Shown piece after piece: positions 43,301-50,214 of a DNA stretch of 64,000 bases. A program made the translations under genes and the position numbers. The stretch covers positions 49,286 to 113,285 of the forward strand of contig CAKPDZ010000001.1 in assembly GCA_934149155.1 (NCBI GenBank), read 5' to 3'. Source of the DNA: an uncultured Clostridia bacterium. GTDB lineage: Bacteria; Bacillota; Clostridia; TANB77; CAG-508. Position 1 is the first letter of the stretch; every line of letters starts with the position of its first letter. Below the pieces are notes generated by a model. The model ran no database searches, was not told where the DNA came from, and saw only the letters and a program-made list of their open reading frames with translations.

Positions 43301-46300
43301 CTGTCATATTAGATGTGCTTAATTGTGATGAATTATTTAAATTTGTTTCATCTTGCCCTACTAATACAAATTGATATGTTTTATTTGTTGATGAATATCC
43401 TTGGCTTTCTGTTGCAAAATTACTATCCCAAGTTGGTTTTGTTGAGTCTGGCCCTACCAATATACCTCTTGCATATGCAATTGTTGAACTTGAACCTGCT
43501 CCTAATTTAAATGTATGATTGTCTTTATATATTTCACTTGGTACATATATTTTACATGCATCATTTGTTGAACTGCTTTTTCCTAAGGAATAAGCGAAAT
43601 CACCGTTCTCGCTTGCAATTTTTGTAAATTTACTACCTAATCTTAATTCTGTAAGTGCATTTTTTCCAAACCACGCAAACATACCACTCATATCTGTTAC
43701 ATTACTTGTATCAAATTTATCTCCTAAATCTAAACTAGTTAATTCTGCTCCACAGTACTGAAACATTATACGCATATCAGTTACATTGCTTGTGTTAAAA
43801 TTAGAACCTAATTTTAATGTTTTTAATGATTTCTCTCCACAACTTGCAAACATTTGACTCATATCTGTTACTTTACTTGTGTAGAATTTACTTCCTAAGT
43901 CTAAACTAGTCAATTTTTCAGTCCCACAGTTCAAAAACATAGACCTCATATTTGTTACATTACTTGTATCAAAGTAATCTCCTAAATTTAATGATGTTAA
44001 TGCTTTTTTTCCACAACTAGCAAACATTTGGAACATTGTTGTCACTTTACTCGTATTAAATTTACTTCCCAGATTTAGTGATGTCATTGAATTTTCTCCA
44101 CAATCTTGAAACATGCATTCCATATCAGTTACATTACTTGTATCAAAATTTGTACCTAAATCCAATTTTGTCATTGCATTACTTCCAAATGAATAAAACA
44201 TTCCTCTCATATTAGTTACATTGCTTGTATTTAATAAATTTAGATTGTTCATTGTTGAGGTTGCTGTACAACCTGAAGCTGATCCAATATGTGCAAATAA
44301 ATATGATGAATCCGAATTAGCATATATTGTTCCAGTACTTCCTATATAAGCTTTTACTATTGAATTTGTTGTTGCAGTAGTGGTTGTAGCTAGGTTAGAA
44401 CCATATGTTCTATGTGCTATTTCTTTTACCTGACTTTGTGATAAACTCTGATCAAAAATATTTACTTCGTAAACATTCATATTTGAGTATGCTCTATAGT
44501 TTCCATTATACAGTGGCCTAGCCCCTATAGCCATTTTTTTGTGACTTGGATCAACCATAGTTCCTTTTAGTTCAGTTTTTGCAGCAAGTTCTCCATCTAT
44601 ATACAATAGTGCTGTTGTTCCATCATAACTTCCTGTAATATGTACTTTCTTTCCTGCAGTTATTTTAGTTGTTGCTCTAGTATCTGTATAGGCATTTTTT
44701 TCTTTAGTCCATACTGCAAGTTGAGGATATCCATCATTCAAATTCAAACAAACTCCTGTCGTTTCATTATTCGCATCCGGATTTCCTCCAATGCTTGAAA
44801 TAATATCAGCCGCTTTTCCAGAAGGAATTGAATTCATCATTATAGTTGCATCTAATGTTATTTTATTATTGGCCAAGCTAATATTTCCTAAATTTACTAC
44901 ATCATCAGTTCCATCTAATTTCAAATAATCTGAATTCCAAGTTCCTCCAATAACCGTTCCATTTGAGCTCCCTCTTAAGTCTTTCCAGGTTGTTGTCGAT
45001 GAACTATGTCCACTTGATGTATTTTTTTCTGCATTATATGTATGTTTTGCTTGTTCTTTAGCTGGGATTTCAACATTTCCTTCATACCATGCTTGTATAG
45101 AACCATCTCCAGCATCTGATACATCCCATTTTGTCGCAATTTTTTCTATTTCACTTTGTGTTAATGCTTTATTATAAATATTCACTTCGTAAATATTACA
45201 ATTAGCATACAATGCATAGCCTCCATTATACTGTGGTCTAGCTCCTATAGCCATTTTTCCGTGGGCTGGATCAAATATAGTACCAGTAATATTAGTCCTT
45301 GCTACAAGTTTTCCATCTATATACAATAATGCTGTTGTTCCATCATAACTTCCTGTAATATGTACTTTCTTTCCCGTAGTTATTCGAGTTGGTGCTCTTG
45401 TATCTACGAACGCATATTTTTCTTTAAGACATACTGCAAGTTGAGGATATCCATCATTCAAATTTAAGCAAACTCCTCCGTCGCCAACACCTCCTCCAAT
45501 GCTTGAAACCAAATCAACTGATTCTCCAGAAGGATATGCATTTACCATTACGGTTGCATCTAATGTTATTTTATTATTAGCCAAACTAATATTTCCCAAA
45601 TTTACTACATCATCAGTTCCATCTAATTTTAAATAATCAGAATTCCAAGTTCCACCACTTAAAGTACCATTGTTACTTCCTGATAAGTCTTTCCATGTTG
45701 TTGCAGAACTGCTATGTCCACTTCCTGTATTATTAGTAGCACTATAACTACTTTTTGGTGTTGGAAAACCTGGACTATTAGTAAATTGAATTTGTTCAAT
45801 ATTTTGTCTTTGAATATTTGTATTTCCTAAAAATCCAGCAGTTGCTGAATTTTCTATTGATGTAGATCTCAATGTACCAGAGCTTGTTGCTGTTAGCATT
45901 ATATTTGAGTCATTACTTGTTTGTTGTCCTTCATTTTGAGATTCACTGTCAGTATTTTGATTACCTTCTTGTGCATCTTCTTTCGGTTCTGTTGCTAATA
46001 TATATTTTACCTTTTCACTTGTTTTTCTAAATTCTGCATATATGTATTCCCCATCAAACATAGTTTGTGTAACTTCTGTTGCAACATTTTCTGTTAGACT
46101 ATATATTGCTGGAATTTCATTTTGTTCTGCATTTTTTGTTTTTAATATTATTGTTTCAGAATATTTACTTGCATCATATTCTATTCTTTCTGTTTCTAAA
46201 TTTTCTGTCTCATTATTATTATCTATTTCTTCTGTTTTTTCTGTTTCAACATTATCATCATTTTTTGTTTCTTGATATATAGAAACTTCATATGCTTTTT

Positions 46301-46874
46301 TCATTGTTTGTTTTTCATTTGGTATTTTAACCTCAGTTAATGTCGCCAAATCTAGCTCATTAATTTCTGCTTTAGCATCTAGTGGCATATACCCTGTTGC
46401 AATTACATCTCCTTCGCCATTTCCATTTTCGTCTGCAGCTTTTTTTATCTCTTTGTTATAAAATAATTCTTTTTGTTGATCTACTGTTATAACTTCTTCT
46501 GTGTCATAATCTGTTTCCACTTCAATTTTCTTGTTTGCTACTTCTGTTTCTGTTAAGCGTAGTGTTTTATCAGAATCTTCATCATTCATAGTTACTTCTG
46601 CACCATCAACAGTATAATATTTAGTTACTATATTTTCATTTACAGATGTTGGTAATTCTACTAGATAGTTTCCATCTTTTGTTTCTGTTGCATCAACTAT
46701 GATAGTCTGATTTTCTAGTAGTTTACTTTTATCTGCTACTTCCATTTCTATTTGTATTACATTTTCCGCTCTCGAATTTCGTATATTTCTATATACTCCA
46801 ATCATTATAATTATTGCCATTAATAGTATAAATATATTTCTTATTTTCTTAACAATTATTTTATTTTTTAACAT
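37350..46874 (-). CDS. Giant LamG/BspA/Ig-like surface protein C, probably the 5' part of a frameshifted C+B gene
   Basis: The start is ATG 46,874, preceded by GGAGG at 46,881-46,885; an upstream in-frame start at 46,913 has no such site. This gives 3,174 codons. Residues 1-35 are basic then hydrophobic (IFILLMAIIIMIGVY), a signal or anchor segment. A polar region follows to about 340, then two LamG-like domains (about 371-581 and 608-825), one BspA block (about 840-1145), and 17 complete Ig-like repeats of about 110 residues, each opening D-x-T-x-P-x-W and carrying GTDE, TGGxIxI and ALVDxxGNxS motifs. The 18th repeat is interrupted: the frame ends after an aberrant tail (TGQWGWRNNI) while its second half continues in ORF B. 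Either a real frameshift mutation, an assembly error or recoding explains this. Likely cell-surface adhesion or matrix role by family. Confidence 0.85.
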   Translation of the reverse strand: MLKNKIIVKKIRNIFILLMAIIIMIGVYRNIRNSRAENVIQIEMEVADKSKLLENQTIIVDATETKDGNYLVELPTSVNENIVTKYYTVDGAEVTMNDEDSDKTLRLTETEVANKKIEVETDYDTEEVITVDQQKELFYNKEIKKAADENGNGEGDVIATGYMPLDAKAEINELDLATLTEVKIPNEKQTMKKAYEVSIYQETKNDDNVETEKTEEIDNNNETENLETERIEYDASKYSETIILKTKNAEQNEIPAIYSLTENVATEVTQTMFDGEYIYAEFRKTSEKVKYILATEPKEDAQEGNQNTDSESQNEGQQTSNDSNIMLTATSSGTLRSTSIENSATAGFLGNTNIQRQNIEQIQFTNSPGFPTPKSSYSATNNTGSGHSSSATTWKDLSGSNNGTLSGGTWNSDYLKLDGTDDVVNLGNISLANNKITLDATVMVNAYPSGESVDLVSSIGGGVGDGGVCLNLNDGYPQLAVCLKEKYAFVDTRAPTRITTGKKVHITGSYDGTTALLYIDGKLVARTNITGTIFDPAHGKMAIGARPQYNGGYALYANCNIYEVNIYNKALTQSEIEKIATKWDVSDAGDGSIQAWYEGNVEIPAKEQAKHTYNAEKNTSSGHSSSTTTWKDLRGSSNGTVIGGTWNSDYLKLDGTDDVVNLGNISLANNKITLDATIMMNSIPSGKAADIISSIGGNPDANNETTGVCLNLNDGYPQLAVWTKEKNAYTDTRATTKITAGKKVHITGSYDGTTALLYIDGELAAKTELKGTMVDPSHKKMAIGARPLYNGNYRAYSNMNVYEVNIFDQSLSQSQVKEIAHRTYGSNLATTTTATTNSIVKAYIGSTGTIYANSDSSYLFAHIGSASGCTATSTMNNLNLLNTSNVTNMRGMFYSFGSNAMTKLDLGTNFDTSNVTDMECMFQDCGENSMTSLNLGSKFNTSKVTTMFQMFASCGKKALTSLNLGDYFDTSNVTNMRSMFLNCGTEKLTSLDLGSKFYTSKVTDMSQMFASCGEKSLKTLKLGSNFNTSNVTDMRIMFQYCGAELTSLDLGDKFDTSNVTDMSGMFAWFGKNALTELRLGSKFTKIASENGDFAYSLGKSSSTNDACKIYVPSEIYKDNHTFKLGAGSSSTIAYARGILVGPDSTKPTWDSNFATESQGYSSTNKTYQFVLVGQDETNLNNSSQLSTSNMTVKVAGRAVTSSNLVFGTASVTKDSSGNIVKKKFPITIKNYTGGKIDVSVSAGALVDAAGNTSIAKTYSVTPVTDSTAPVWATSVSNGTFSSSGHTYSLNLVGTDETELNSSSSVLSTSNVTVKVNGTAVSSSNLTFGSASTTSTSGKVTKKTFPLTIKNYWGGKIEISINAGALVDAVGNQSVAKTYSISAPSGSDSTAPKWADNISGGTYSSTAHTYALNLTGTDETALNDNSSALSTSYSSSNITVKVNGSTVSSSNLTIGTATKTKNSSGYVTGKVFPLTIKSYTGGKITITINAGALVDMAGNKSAAKTYEFTPNTDVTAPKWADDISGGEYSSTNSTYSLSFIGTDETGLNDASSVLSTSNVTVKVNGSTVAKSNLTFGTATKTTNSSGNITQKKFPLTIKSFKGGTVSITINAEALVDTAGNKSEQKTYSFTIDGTAPKWADNVDGGTYSGSAKTYSFNLIGTDETSLNSASSTLNSINTTIKVNGGTASVTFGSASTTTNSSGKVIQKTFPITIKSYSGGRIDISINAEALVDSAGNKSVAKTYSFTPTIDTTAPTWEEKIKDGTYSYANETYSLNLVGSDETALNASSSVLNSNNTTVKVNGKQVATSNLAFGSTSTSKNSSGYVINKTFPLTIKSFTGGDVEITISAGALVDTSENSSAQKVYTFTVDGTLPEWSSSISGGTYDSNSGTYSLKLIGTDETGLNNDSSVLNSSNVTVTMGGKTASVTFGTATLNDKTKTFPLTINSFTGGDITISISEGALVDTSGNKSIAKSYSFSVDITPPTWNDKVSDKSFDKINDIYSFNITGTDETSLNNTLSVLNSSNTTITVDGKDVTSDLKIGGGTISSNQKTKVFPISISNFTGGNVKIVIKAGALVDNGIDGGNTSAYKEYEFYADITDPVWGDATGSYNPDDQSYTITVTGTDNVELNTNSSAITTSNSTLTVGGSTVSPIITRTASTSTSVTYQIKISNHTGGAISFKINEGALIDAQNNTSAEKNYSFAAVDATKPTWKNSIDSAQYDKQTGIYTFNLIGTDNIKLNNSSSSLAGKLTIKTGSTVVSASDLTIGSGTLSSDGKTKTFPITVRNFKGGNVTISIGSKALYDETGNWSDAKTYTFFQDVTPPLWTDTVQSALYNHSTKAYTFNLVGSDETALSDDNSTLNATITVGESPANVTYGTASFDSSTQTKTFPVTINNYTGGVIKITIAEGSLKDTANNISSAKVYEFTPDITKPVWDYQNLAYDADSKTYSVELVGTDESALNTTVSSLITSGSSKNVTVTCGSTTVTPTLEKVTTESKKIVYRLTINNYPGGAVTISIGANALIDASSNKSDAKEIKLPEKDITKPTLKVQNSNYSDTDGEYTFEVVATDENAIDATKSSLSPSGSAQNITVKCGNVIVTPIVTIKSTTEKEIIYTVTIPKYPSGVVNVSIAEGAIYDTTGNKNAAATFTLPANDIAKPTWDDELQFNYDEGNQKITITITGRDETSLNNTKSLLDFSNTIVTVDGSTLDEESNRVTFEEATLSADKMIKTFPITIRGYTGGKIQIAIDSGALEDNSGKKSDAKEYEIIDIIKPEWKMEGAGTYNKTAKSYTLKFKGTDEAELTSASLTASDLTVTVNGTAVTPTIAAIDSESDIKTKVFTVTIANFTGGEIKTTIKQGTLTDRGNNKSDEAIFSVTPDITIPVWTYRSAAYTQYQGNEVSIEFTGTDNVQLVSSKLKLDTEGFIVKEGSTVIDSSRLTLNKEEYGDGKGGIKYVLKMTGYSNGSITITLPDGLLADVSGNTSNATTLTVGVIPPLDDDTPPAVSNIVVKQDKGMEAVVIDFDITDEWFDFKEAVESGEITITKTTTPYWGQGTTSDITSSCNIKITKETKLSNGKHYQVKISNIDTSGMGGTNTYTITLKANSVHDLAGNGNVSTQLFNGTINFTLSSSDPAFLKYSVELDESNKTLDVVIIANTANSFFDHFKQTGQWGWRNNI
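37400..43430 (-). repeat. Array of about 18 Ig-like repeats in protein C
   Basis: Seventeen complete units and one split unit of 100-120 residues are visible, each starting with a D-(I/V/T/G)-T-x-P-x-W linker and ending ALVD-x-x-GN-x-S-x-K-x-Y. The first seven are the most alike; later ones diverge. The pattern is a bacterial Ig-like domain array. Confidence 0.75.
43440..44350 (-). repeat. BspA/DUF285 block of protein C
   Basis: Eight repeats of about 23 residues of the type MFxxCGxxxLTSLxLGxxFDTSNVTDM lie between the second LamG-like domain and the Ig-like array. In this block CG replaces TG at the repeat turn in most copies. Confidence 0.8.
44400..45050 (-). repeat. LamG-like domain copy 2 of protein C
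   Basis: Residues about 608-825 of protein C match the concanavalin-A-like/LamG pattern: WKDLRGSSNGT, YLKLDGTDDVVNLGNISLA, GKKVHITGSYDGTTALLYID, and a closing N(V)YEVNIFDQSLSQSQV helix. The copy is highly similar to copy 1 at DNA and protein level. Confidence 0.7.
45130..45760 (-). repeat. LamG-like domain copy 1 of protein C
   Basis: Residues about 371-581 carry the same motifs as copy 2 (WKDLSGSNNGT, YLKLDGTDDVVNLGN, GKKVHITGSYDGTTALLYID, IYEVNIYNKALTQSEI). Many 20-40 base stretches are identical between the copies, which points to a recent duplication. Confidence 0.7.
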
Positions 46875-46925
46875 GATTTTCCTCCGTTTTTTGTTGCAAT
46901 TTTTCACTTGCATTTTCTCTCTATA

Positions 46926-46954
46926 TTTATATCATAACAAGCATTTTTTTTCAA
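46926..46954 (-). promoter_or_regulatory. Sigma-A type promoter of giant gene C
   Basis: TTGAAA (46,949-46,954), a 17-bp spacer ending TTATGA, and TATAAA (46,926-46,931) lie on the minus strand about 52 bases before the ATG. The spacer end, both hexamers and the ACGGAGGAA ribosome site are shared with gene A. Confidence 0.65.
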
Positions 46955-46979
46955 CATTTTTCGAGGTTTTTTTGAGCTT

Positions 46980-47015
46980 TTTTTCAAAAAAATTTATGCC
47001 ATTTTTGGCACTTTT
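46980..47015 (-). terminator. Weak hairpin with T-run upstream of gene C
   Basis: TGCCAAAAATGGCA forms a short stem followed on the minus strand by TAAATTTTTTT. It occupies the same relative place as the ACCAAATTTGGT hairpin upstream of gene A. The rest of the interval 47,016-47,160 shows nothing recognisable. Confidence 0.4.
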
Positions 47016-47161
47016 TTCTTATGTTTTTTTGCATTTTTTCTAGCTGATTTTTGACCTGATTTTGGAGTTAATTAATGGTATATTTCCAACATTTATGTTA
47101 TTCTTTTATGTCTTTTTTTGCTTTTGGTTGTTTATTTTTATTACCACATTTTTATTTCAAC

Positions 47162-47207
47162 AAAAAAGAAGTAAAATACTTTTTTTCAAGTATCTTACTT
47201 CTTTTTT
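47162..47207 (-). terminator. Terminator of the charged-protein gene
   Basis: A stem of about 19 bp (AAGAAGTAA-A-ATACTT with AAGTAT-CTTACTTCTT) with long T-runs overlaps the stop codon at 47,207 and could act in both directions. Confidence 0.7.
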
Positions 47208-48571
47208 TAAAATTCTTGATATTTTACTTTTTTTCTAAGTGTCGGTAAACTTTTATATATTATTTTAAAACACGAAAATTTTTCTAATTCATTATCTTCT
47301 AGGCAATCCAAATAAATATCCAATTCTTGCAAATTTTTGCATGCCGAAATTATTGCTGGGTGCAAATTAATTTCAAACATTAACTCAATCCCTAACATTA
47401 TTGCACTTCTTTTGGATTTTCCTTCTCTTTTATGCATCAAATTATAGCCTTCTCTAAATCTAGCTCTAATTGAATTTTTATATTTATCTAAAGGCATTAT
47501 GTATTTATCTTCAATCACCTCAGAAATTTTACTTCCTTTATTCTGTAAAACTTCATTTTTTACATCTTCTTTAGTATATGGCAAGTAAACCTTCCCATCT
47601 TCCTCAGAAATAACGAGAGTATGGTTATCTTCCAAATTATTTTCTATAACTTTTTCTTCATCTATTTCAAATACTAACCCATTTTCGTTAGCAATTATTT
47701 GAGTCAAATTTGTAAGTTTAAAGTTTACAGTATTATCCTTTCTTGTTAAATTATCTATAACATAATTTATCTTAAAATCTTGGTTAGTAGTTACTTCGTA
47801 GTCTTCGTTTTGTTTTTGTAAAAATATGTAATCATTTCCAGAAATAATTTTTAATCCTGAATCTCTAACTATTATATATGATGTTTCGCTTTTTTCTGTA
47901 TATATATTATATTCCAATTTTTGTAATTCAATTTTGTATTGATTATGACCCAATAATATTTCTGTTACATCATTTTCTGCATGTATTTTTATTTCGCCTT
48001 GTGTTTCATCTTGGTTAATTTTATCTTGTATTATTGTCTTATCTATATTTATAACCGTATCTGTATCAATTGCTTGTTCATCTTCAATTTGCTTTTTACT
48101 ACGTCTTTTAGTCGCTGTTGTTTTAGCTGTTTTTGTTTTTTTACTACTTTTTATACCTTCTTCTATTTTTGTCAATCTTTTTTTTCTTGTTTTTTCTTTA
48201 CTCTTTTGTTCTTTTATTGTTTTTTCTAATTCATCCTCTGTAAGCCATTTATTTACATTTCCAAAAATTTCATCTATATCATCTTCATCATCATCTACTA
48301 CTTTTATAACATTTTTATTGTTTTTCTTTTTTGGATCAGCTGTCTTTTTAGTACCTTTTATGCCTTGTTCAGTTTCACTATTTTCTTGCTCTTTTTCTAG
48401 TTCTTGCTGAGCCATCTGTATCTCTTTATCCTCTTGACCAGTAAGGTCAAGATTATCTTGCTCAAAATTCATTTTATATACATTGTCCATTAGCTCATCA
48501 TCAGCAACTTTTTTTCTCTTTTTCTTTTTTAATTGTGCATCTTCTGTACTCTTTAATATTTTTTCAGCCAT
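47207..48571 (-). CDS. Unrecognised charged 454-residue protein
   Basis: AGGAGG sits 5 bases before ATG 48,571. The family is not recognised. Residues 1-175 are low-complexity and very charged, with Lys-rich clusters (KKKKRKK, KKTKTAKTT, RRSKK), acidic stretches (DDDEDDIDE) and probable coiled coil. Residues about 200-330 look like a compact beta-rich domain, and 345-454 a helical domain containing KNSIRARFREGYNLMHK and ELMFEINLHPAIISA. No signal peptide or membrane segment is seen, so it is probably cytoplasmic. It has its own promoter with upstream half-site repeats identical in layout to those of the next gene, so the two are probably co-regulated. The Lys-rich part could bind nucleic acid, but this is only a guess. 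Confidence 0.75.
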   Translation of the reverse strand: MAEKILKSTEDAQLKKKKRKKVADDELMDNVYKMNFEQDNLDLTGQEDKEIQMAQQELEKEQENSETEQGIKGTKKTADPKKKNNKNVIKVVDDDEDDIDEIFGNVNKWLTEDELEKTIKEQKSKEKTRKKRLTKIEEGIKSSKKTKTAKTTATKRRSKKQIEDEQAIDTDTVINIDKTIIQDKINQDETQGEIKIHAENDVTEILLGHNQYKIELQKLEYNIYTEKSETSYIIVRDSGLKIISGNDYIFLQKQNEDYEVTTNQDFKINYVIDNLTRKDNTVNFKLTNLTQIIANENGLVFEIDEEKVIENNLEDNHTLVISEEDGKVYLPYTKEDVKNEVLQNKGSKISEVIEDKYIMPLDKYKNSIRARFREGYNLMHKREGKSKRSAIMLGIELMFEINLHPAIISACKNLQELDIYLDCLEDNELEKFSCFKIIYKSLPTLRKKVKYQEF

Positions 48572-48609
48572 CTTAACCTCCTGTCTTTTGTATTTATCGT
48601 CTTTTTTTA

Positions 48610-48638
48610 ATTATACATCATTTTCCACTTAATCTCAA
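48610..48638 (-). promoter_or_regulatory. Promoter of the 454-aa protein gene
   Basis: TTGAGA (48,633-48,638), a 17-bp spacer and perfect TATAAT (48,610-48,615) lie on the minus strand, about 39 bases before the ATG. Confidence 0.7.
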
Positions 48639-48659
48639 GCTATTTTATAATACAATTAT

Positions 48660-48687
48660 GTTACATTTTTATTACATTTTTGTTACA
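48660..48687 (-). promoter_or_regulatory. Triple half-site array upstream of the 454-aa gene
   Basis: On the minus strand three hexamers TGTAAC, TGTAAT, TGTAAC are spaced by exactly 5 bases (11-bp period). The array ends 21 bp upstream of the -35. TGTWAH-N5-TGTWAH is the known WalR consensus, and PhoP-type boxes have similar geometry, so an OmpR-family regulator is likely. Confidence 0.5.
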
Positions 48688-48700
48688 TTTTTTTGTTTTT

Positions 48701-48730
48701 GCACAGATGGGACCGGTTCTTAAATGTGCA
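48701..48730. repeat. REP-like element R1
   Basis: The 30-bp near-palindrome GCACAGATGGGACCGGTTCT followed by TAAATGTGCA is centred on ACCGGT. It is the same element as at 50,138, including the 13-bp distance to the half-site array. Confidence 0.7.
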
Positions 48731-48741
48731 TTTTATAAAAT

Positions 48742-48774
48742 AAAAATAGCAAGAATATTTGTCTTGCTATTTTT
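48742..48774 (-). terminator. Terminator downstream of the camelysin-like gene
   Basis: AAAAATAGCAAGA/TCTTGCTATTTTT is a 13-bp perfect stem with a 7-base loop, with T-runs on both strands, just after the stop codon at 48,797. Confidence 0.7.
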
Positions 48775-48796
48775 TAACTCATTGTTTTTATATTTT

Positions 48797-49984
48797 TTAT
48801 TCTCCTGGCGCCTCTGTTGAACCAACTACTGATCCTTTTACTAATCCAATATTAACTTTTATTCCTCCACCATGTGAAGCATAGTTAATACAGTCAACAT
48901 CTTGTCCTTCTAGCCATAAATATATTCTTAATCTACAAATTTTATTTGCAGCAATTCCAAATGTTGTTGACCCATCACTTGTACTTACTAAGTTTTGAAC
49001 ACCTTCTTTTATTGTATAATCGCTATCACTTTTTTTAGTTGTTTGTAGAGTTTTTTGTTTTTGAACATTAGATTCAGAACCATCCCATTTATAAATATCA
49101 GGAATTGTATTTCCAATAGAACTTTCTTTTAATGCATATGTAGGCATTTTAGTATTAACATCAAATCCTTTTCTTCCTGTTGAATCAAGCACCTTTGTTT
49201 CATATGCAGTTTTTTCTGGTTCAGACCATGTTATTTTATTATTATTTTGAACTATATAATCAACGTGATCACTTGCATTTGGTTCCCAAATAGCAACATC
49301 AGTAATATTAGGTGTTGCAGCACTTACTCCTATTCCTGCAGTTTCTTTAAGAATTGTAGCTTGATCAGCCATTACCTCTGATGTTCCATTATATTTTGCA
49401 AATGCAACTCTAGCTGTATTTTGCAATCCTGTTGAACTTTTTTCAGCCTCTAAAATTTCTAATGAAGAGTCATAATTCAACTGTAACACATCATCTGCTC
49501 CGTCAACTTTTGATGAATTTTTCAAAAACACATCAAAAGCGAAATATCCTGGATAAGTTGACTTGCTTGGTTGTGTCTCTGTTTCTACCATTGATTGGAT
49601 TTCACTTAATTTTTTTGAATCTTCAATTTTTCCTCTTAGCATTTTTAAATCTGTTTGCCCTCCTGTAGCAAGACCTAATGTAGATACTGGTAACATCTCA
49701 CTTGGAGAAATATTGTGATGTCCTGAATACGCATCATCAATAATATTCAACTCTCCATCTCCATCTCCTAGTACAATTCCATTTGACCATTTATCTCCAT
49801 CAAGGGAAATTTCCAAACCTTCTGCAACCTCTACAGTACCAGTCAAATTAGTAATTGATACATTCTTTTGTGTTGAGAACCATGCATAAGTTGATATTAT
49901 AAACATAACTAAAGCAATTAATATTATAAAAAACATTGCATTCATTTCAGATTTTGTCTTTTCTCTATCTTTTTTACCCTTCAT
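48797..49984 (-). CDS. Camelysin/TasA-like exported protein (putative)
   Basis: GGGAG lies 6 bases before ATG 49,984. A basic N-terminus (KGKKDREKTK) precedes one hydrophobic segment at about residues 17-35 (FFIILIALVMFIISTYAWFS). It is followed by the V-x-x-x-x-L-T-G-T-V-x-V-x-x-GLEISLDG pattern seen in SipW-dependent camelysin/TasA-type proteins of Firmicutes. The remaining ~340 residues look beta-rich and include RIYLWLEGQDVDC near the C-terminus, common in this protein group. No protease motif and no sipW gene are visible here. A role as a cell-surface or fibre protein is inferred. The gene stands alone between REP-like elements with its own promoter, and shares its upstream control array with the neighbouring 454-aa gene. 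Confidence 0.6.
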   Translation of the reverse strand: MKGKKDREKTKSEMNAMFFIILIALVMFIISTYAWFSTQKNVSITNLTGTVEVAEGLEISLDGDKWSNGIVLGDGDGELNIIDDAYSGHHNISPSEMLPVSTLGLATGGQTDLKMLRGKIEDSKKLSEIQSMVETETQPSKSTYPGYFAFDVFLKNSSKVDGADDVLQLNYDSSLEILEAEKSSTGLQNTARVAFAKYNGTSEVMADQATILKETAGIGVSAATPNITDVAIWEPNASDHVDYIVQNNNKITWSEPEKTAYETKVLDSTGRKGFDVNTKMPTYALKESSIGNTIPDIYKWDGSESNVQKQKTLQTTKKSDSDYTIKEGVQNLVSTSDGSTTFGIAANKICRLRIYLWLEGQDVDCINYASHGGGIKVNIGLVKGSVVGSTEAPGE

Positions 49985-50046
49985 TTCTTTCTCCCTTTCA
50001 TCTTTCTTGTTTCTTCTTTATTCACTCTTATTTTCAATTCTCTTTC

Positions 50047-50075
50047 ATTTTACTATCTATTTTTGGGTTTGTCAA
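50047..50075 (-). promoter_or_regulatory. Promoter of the camelysin-like gene
   Basis: TTGACA (50,070-50,075), a 17-bp spacer and TAAAAT (50,047-50,052) lie on the minus strand, about 60 bases before the ATG. Confidence 0.7.
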
Positions 50076-50096
50076 CAATTTTCAATCAATAATTAT

Positions 50097-50124
50097 ATTA
50101 CATTTATGTTACATTTATGTTACA
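50097..50124 (-). promoter_or_regulatory. Triple half-site array upstream of the camelysin-like gene
   Basis: On the minus strand TGTAAC, TGTAAC, TGTAAT are spaced by exactly 5 bases, ending 21 bp upstream of the -35, identical geometry to the array at 48,660. It fits a WalR/PhoP-like response-regulator site. Confidence 0.5.
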
Positions 50125-50137
50125 TTTTTTTATTTTT

Positions 50138-50210
50138 GCACAGATGGGACCGGTTCTTAAATGTGCATTTTTATGTTTACCGCGCATTTAAGAACCGGTC
50201 CCATTTGTAC
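50138..50210. repeat. REP-like pair R2/R3 in opposite orientation
   Basis: R2 (50,138-50,167) is identical in sequence to R1. R3 (50,182-50,210) is a related unit reading GCGCATTTAAGAACCGGTCC, in reverse orientation. Together they form an inverted pair that could fold as a larger hairpin between the camelysin-like gene and the 121-aa gene. Confidence 0.7.
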
Positions 50211-50214
50211 CTTT

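Noticed and set aside
1..46500. Many plus-strand ORFs of 60-210 codons opposite the giant genes
   Set aside because: They are mirror frames of repetitive Thr/Ser/Asn-rich coding DNA and lack ribosome sites and family resemblance.
21782..46874. LPXTG or other cell-wall anchor in B or C
   Set aside because: Looked for at both C-termini and none was seen; B ends in a BspA module, C at a frameshift.
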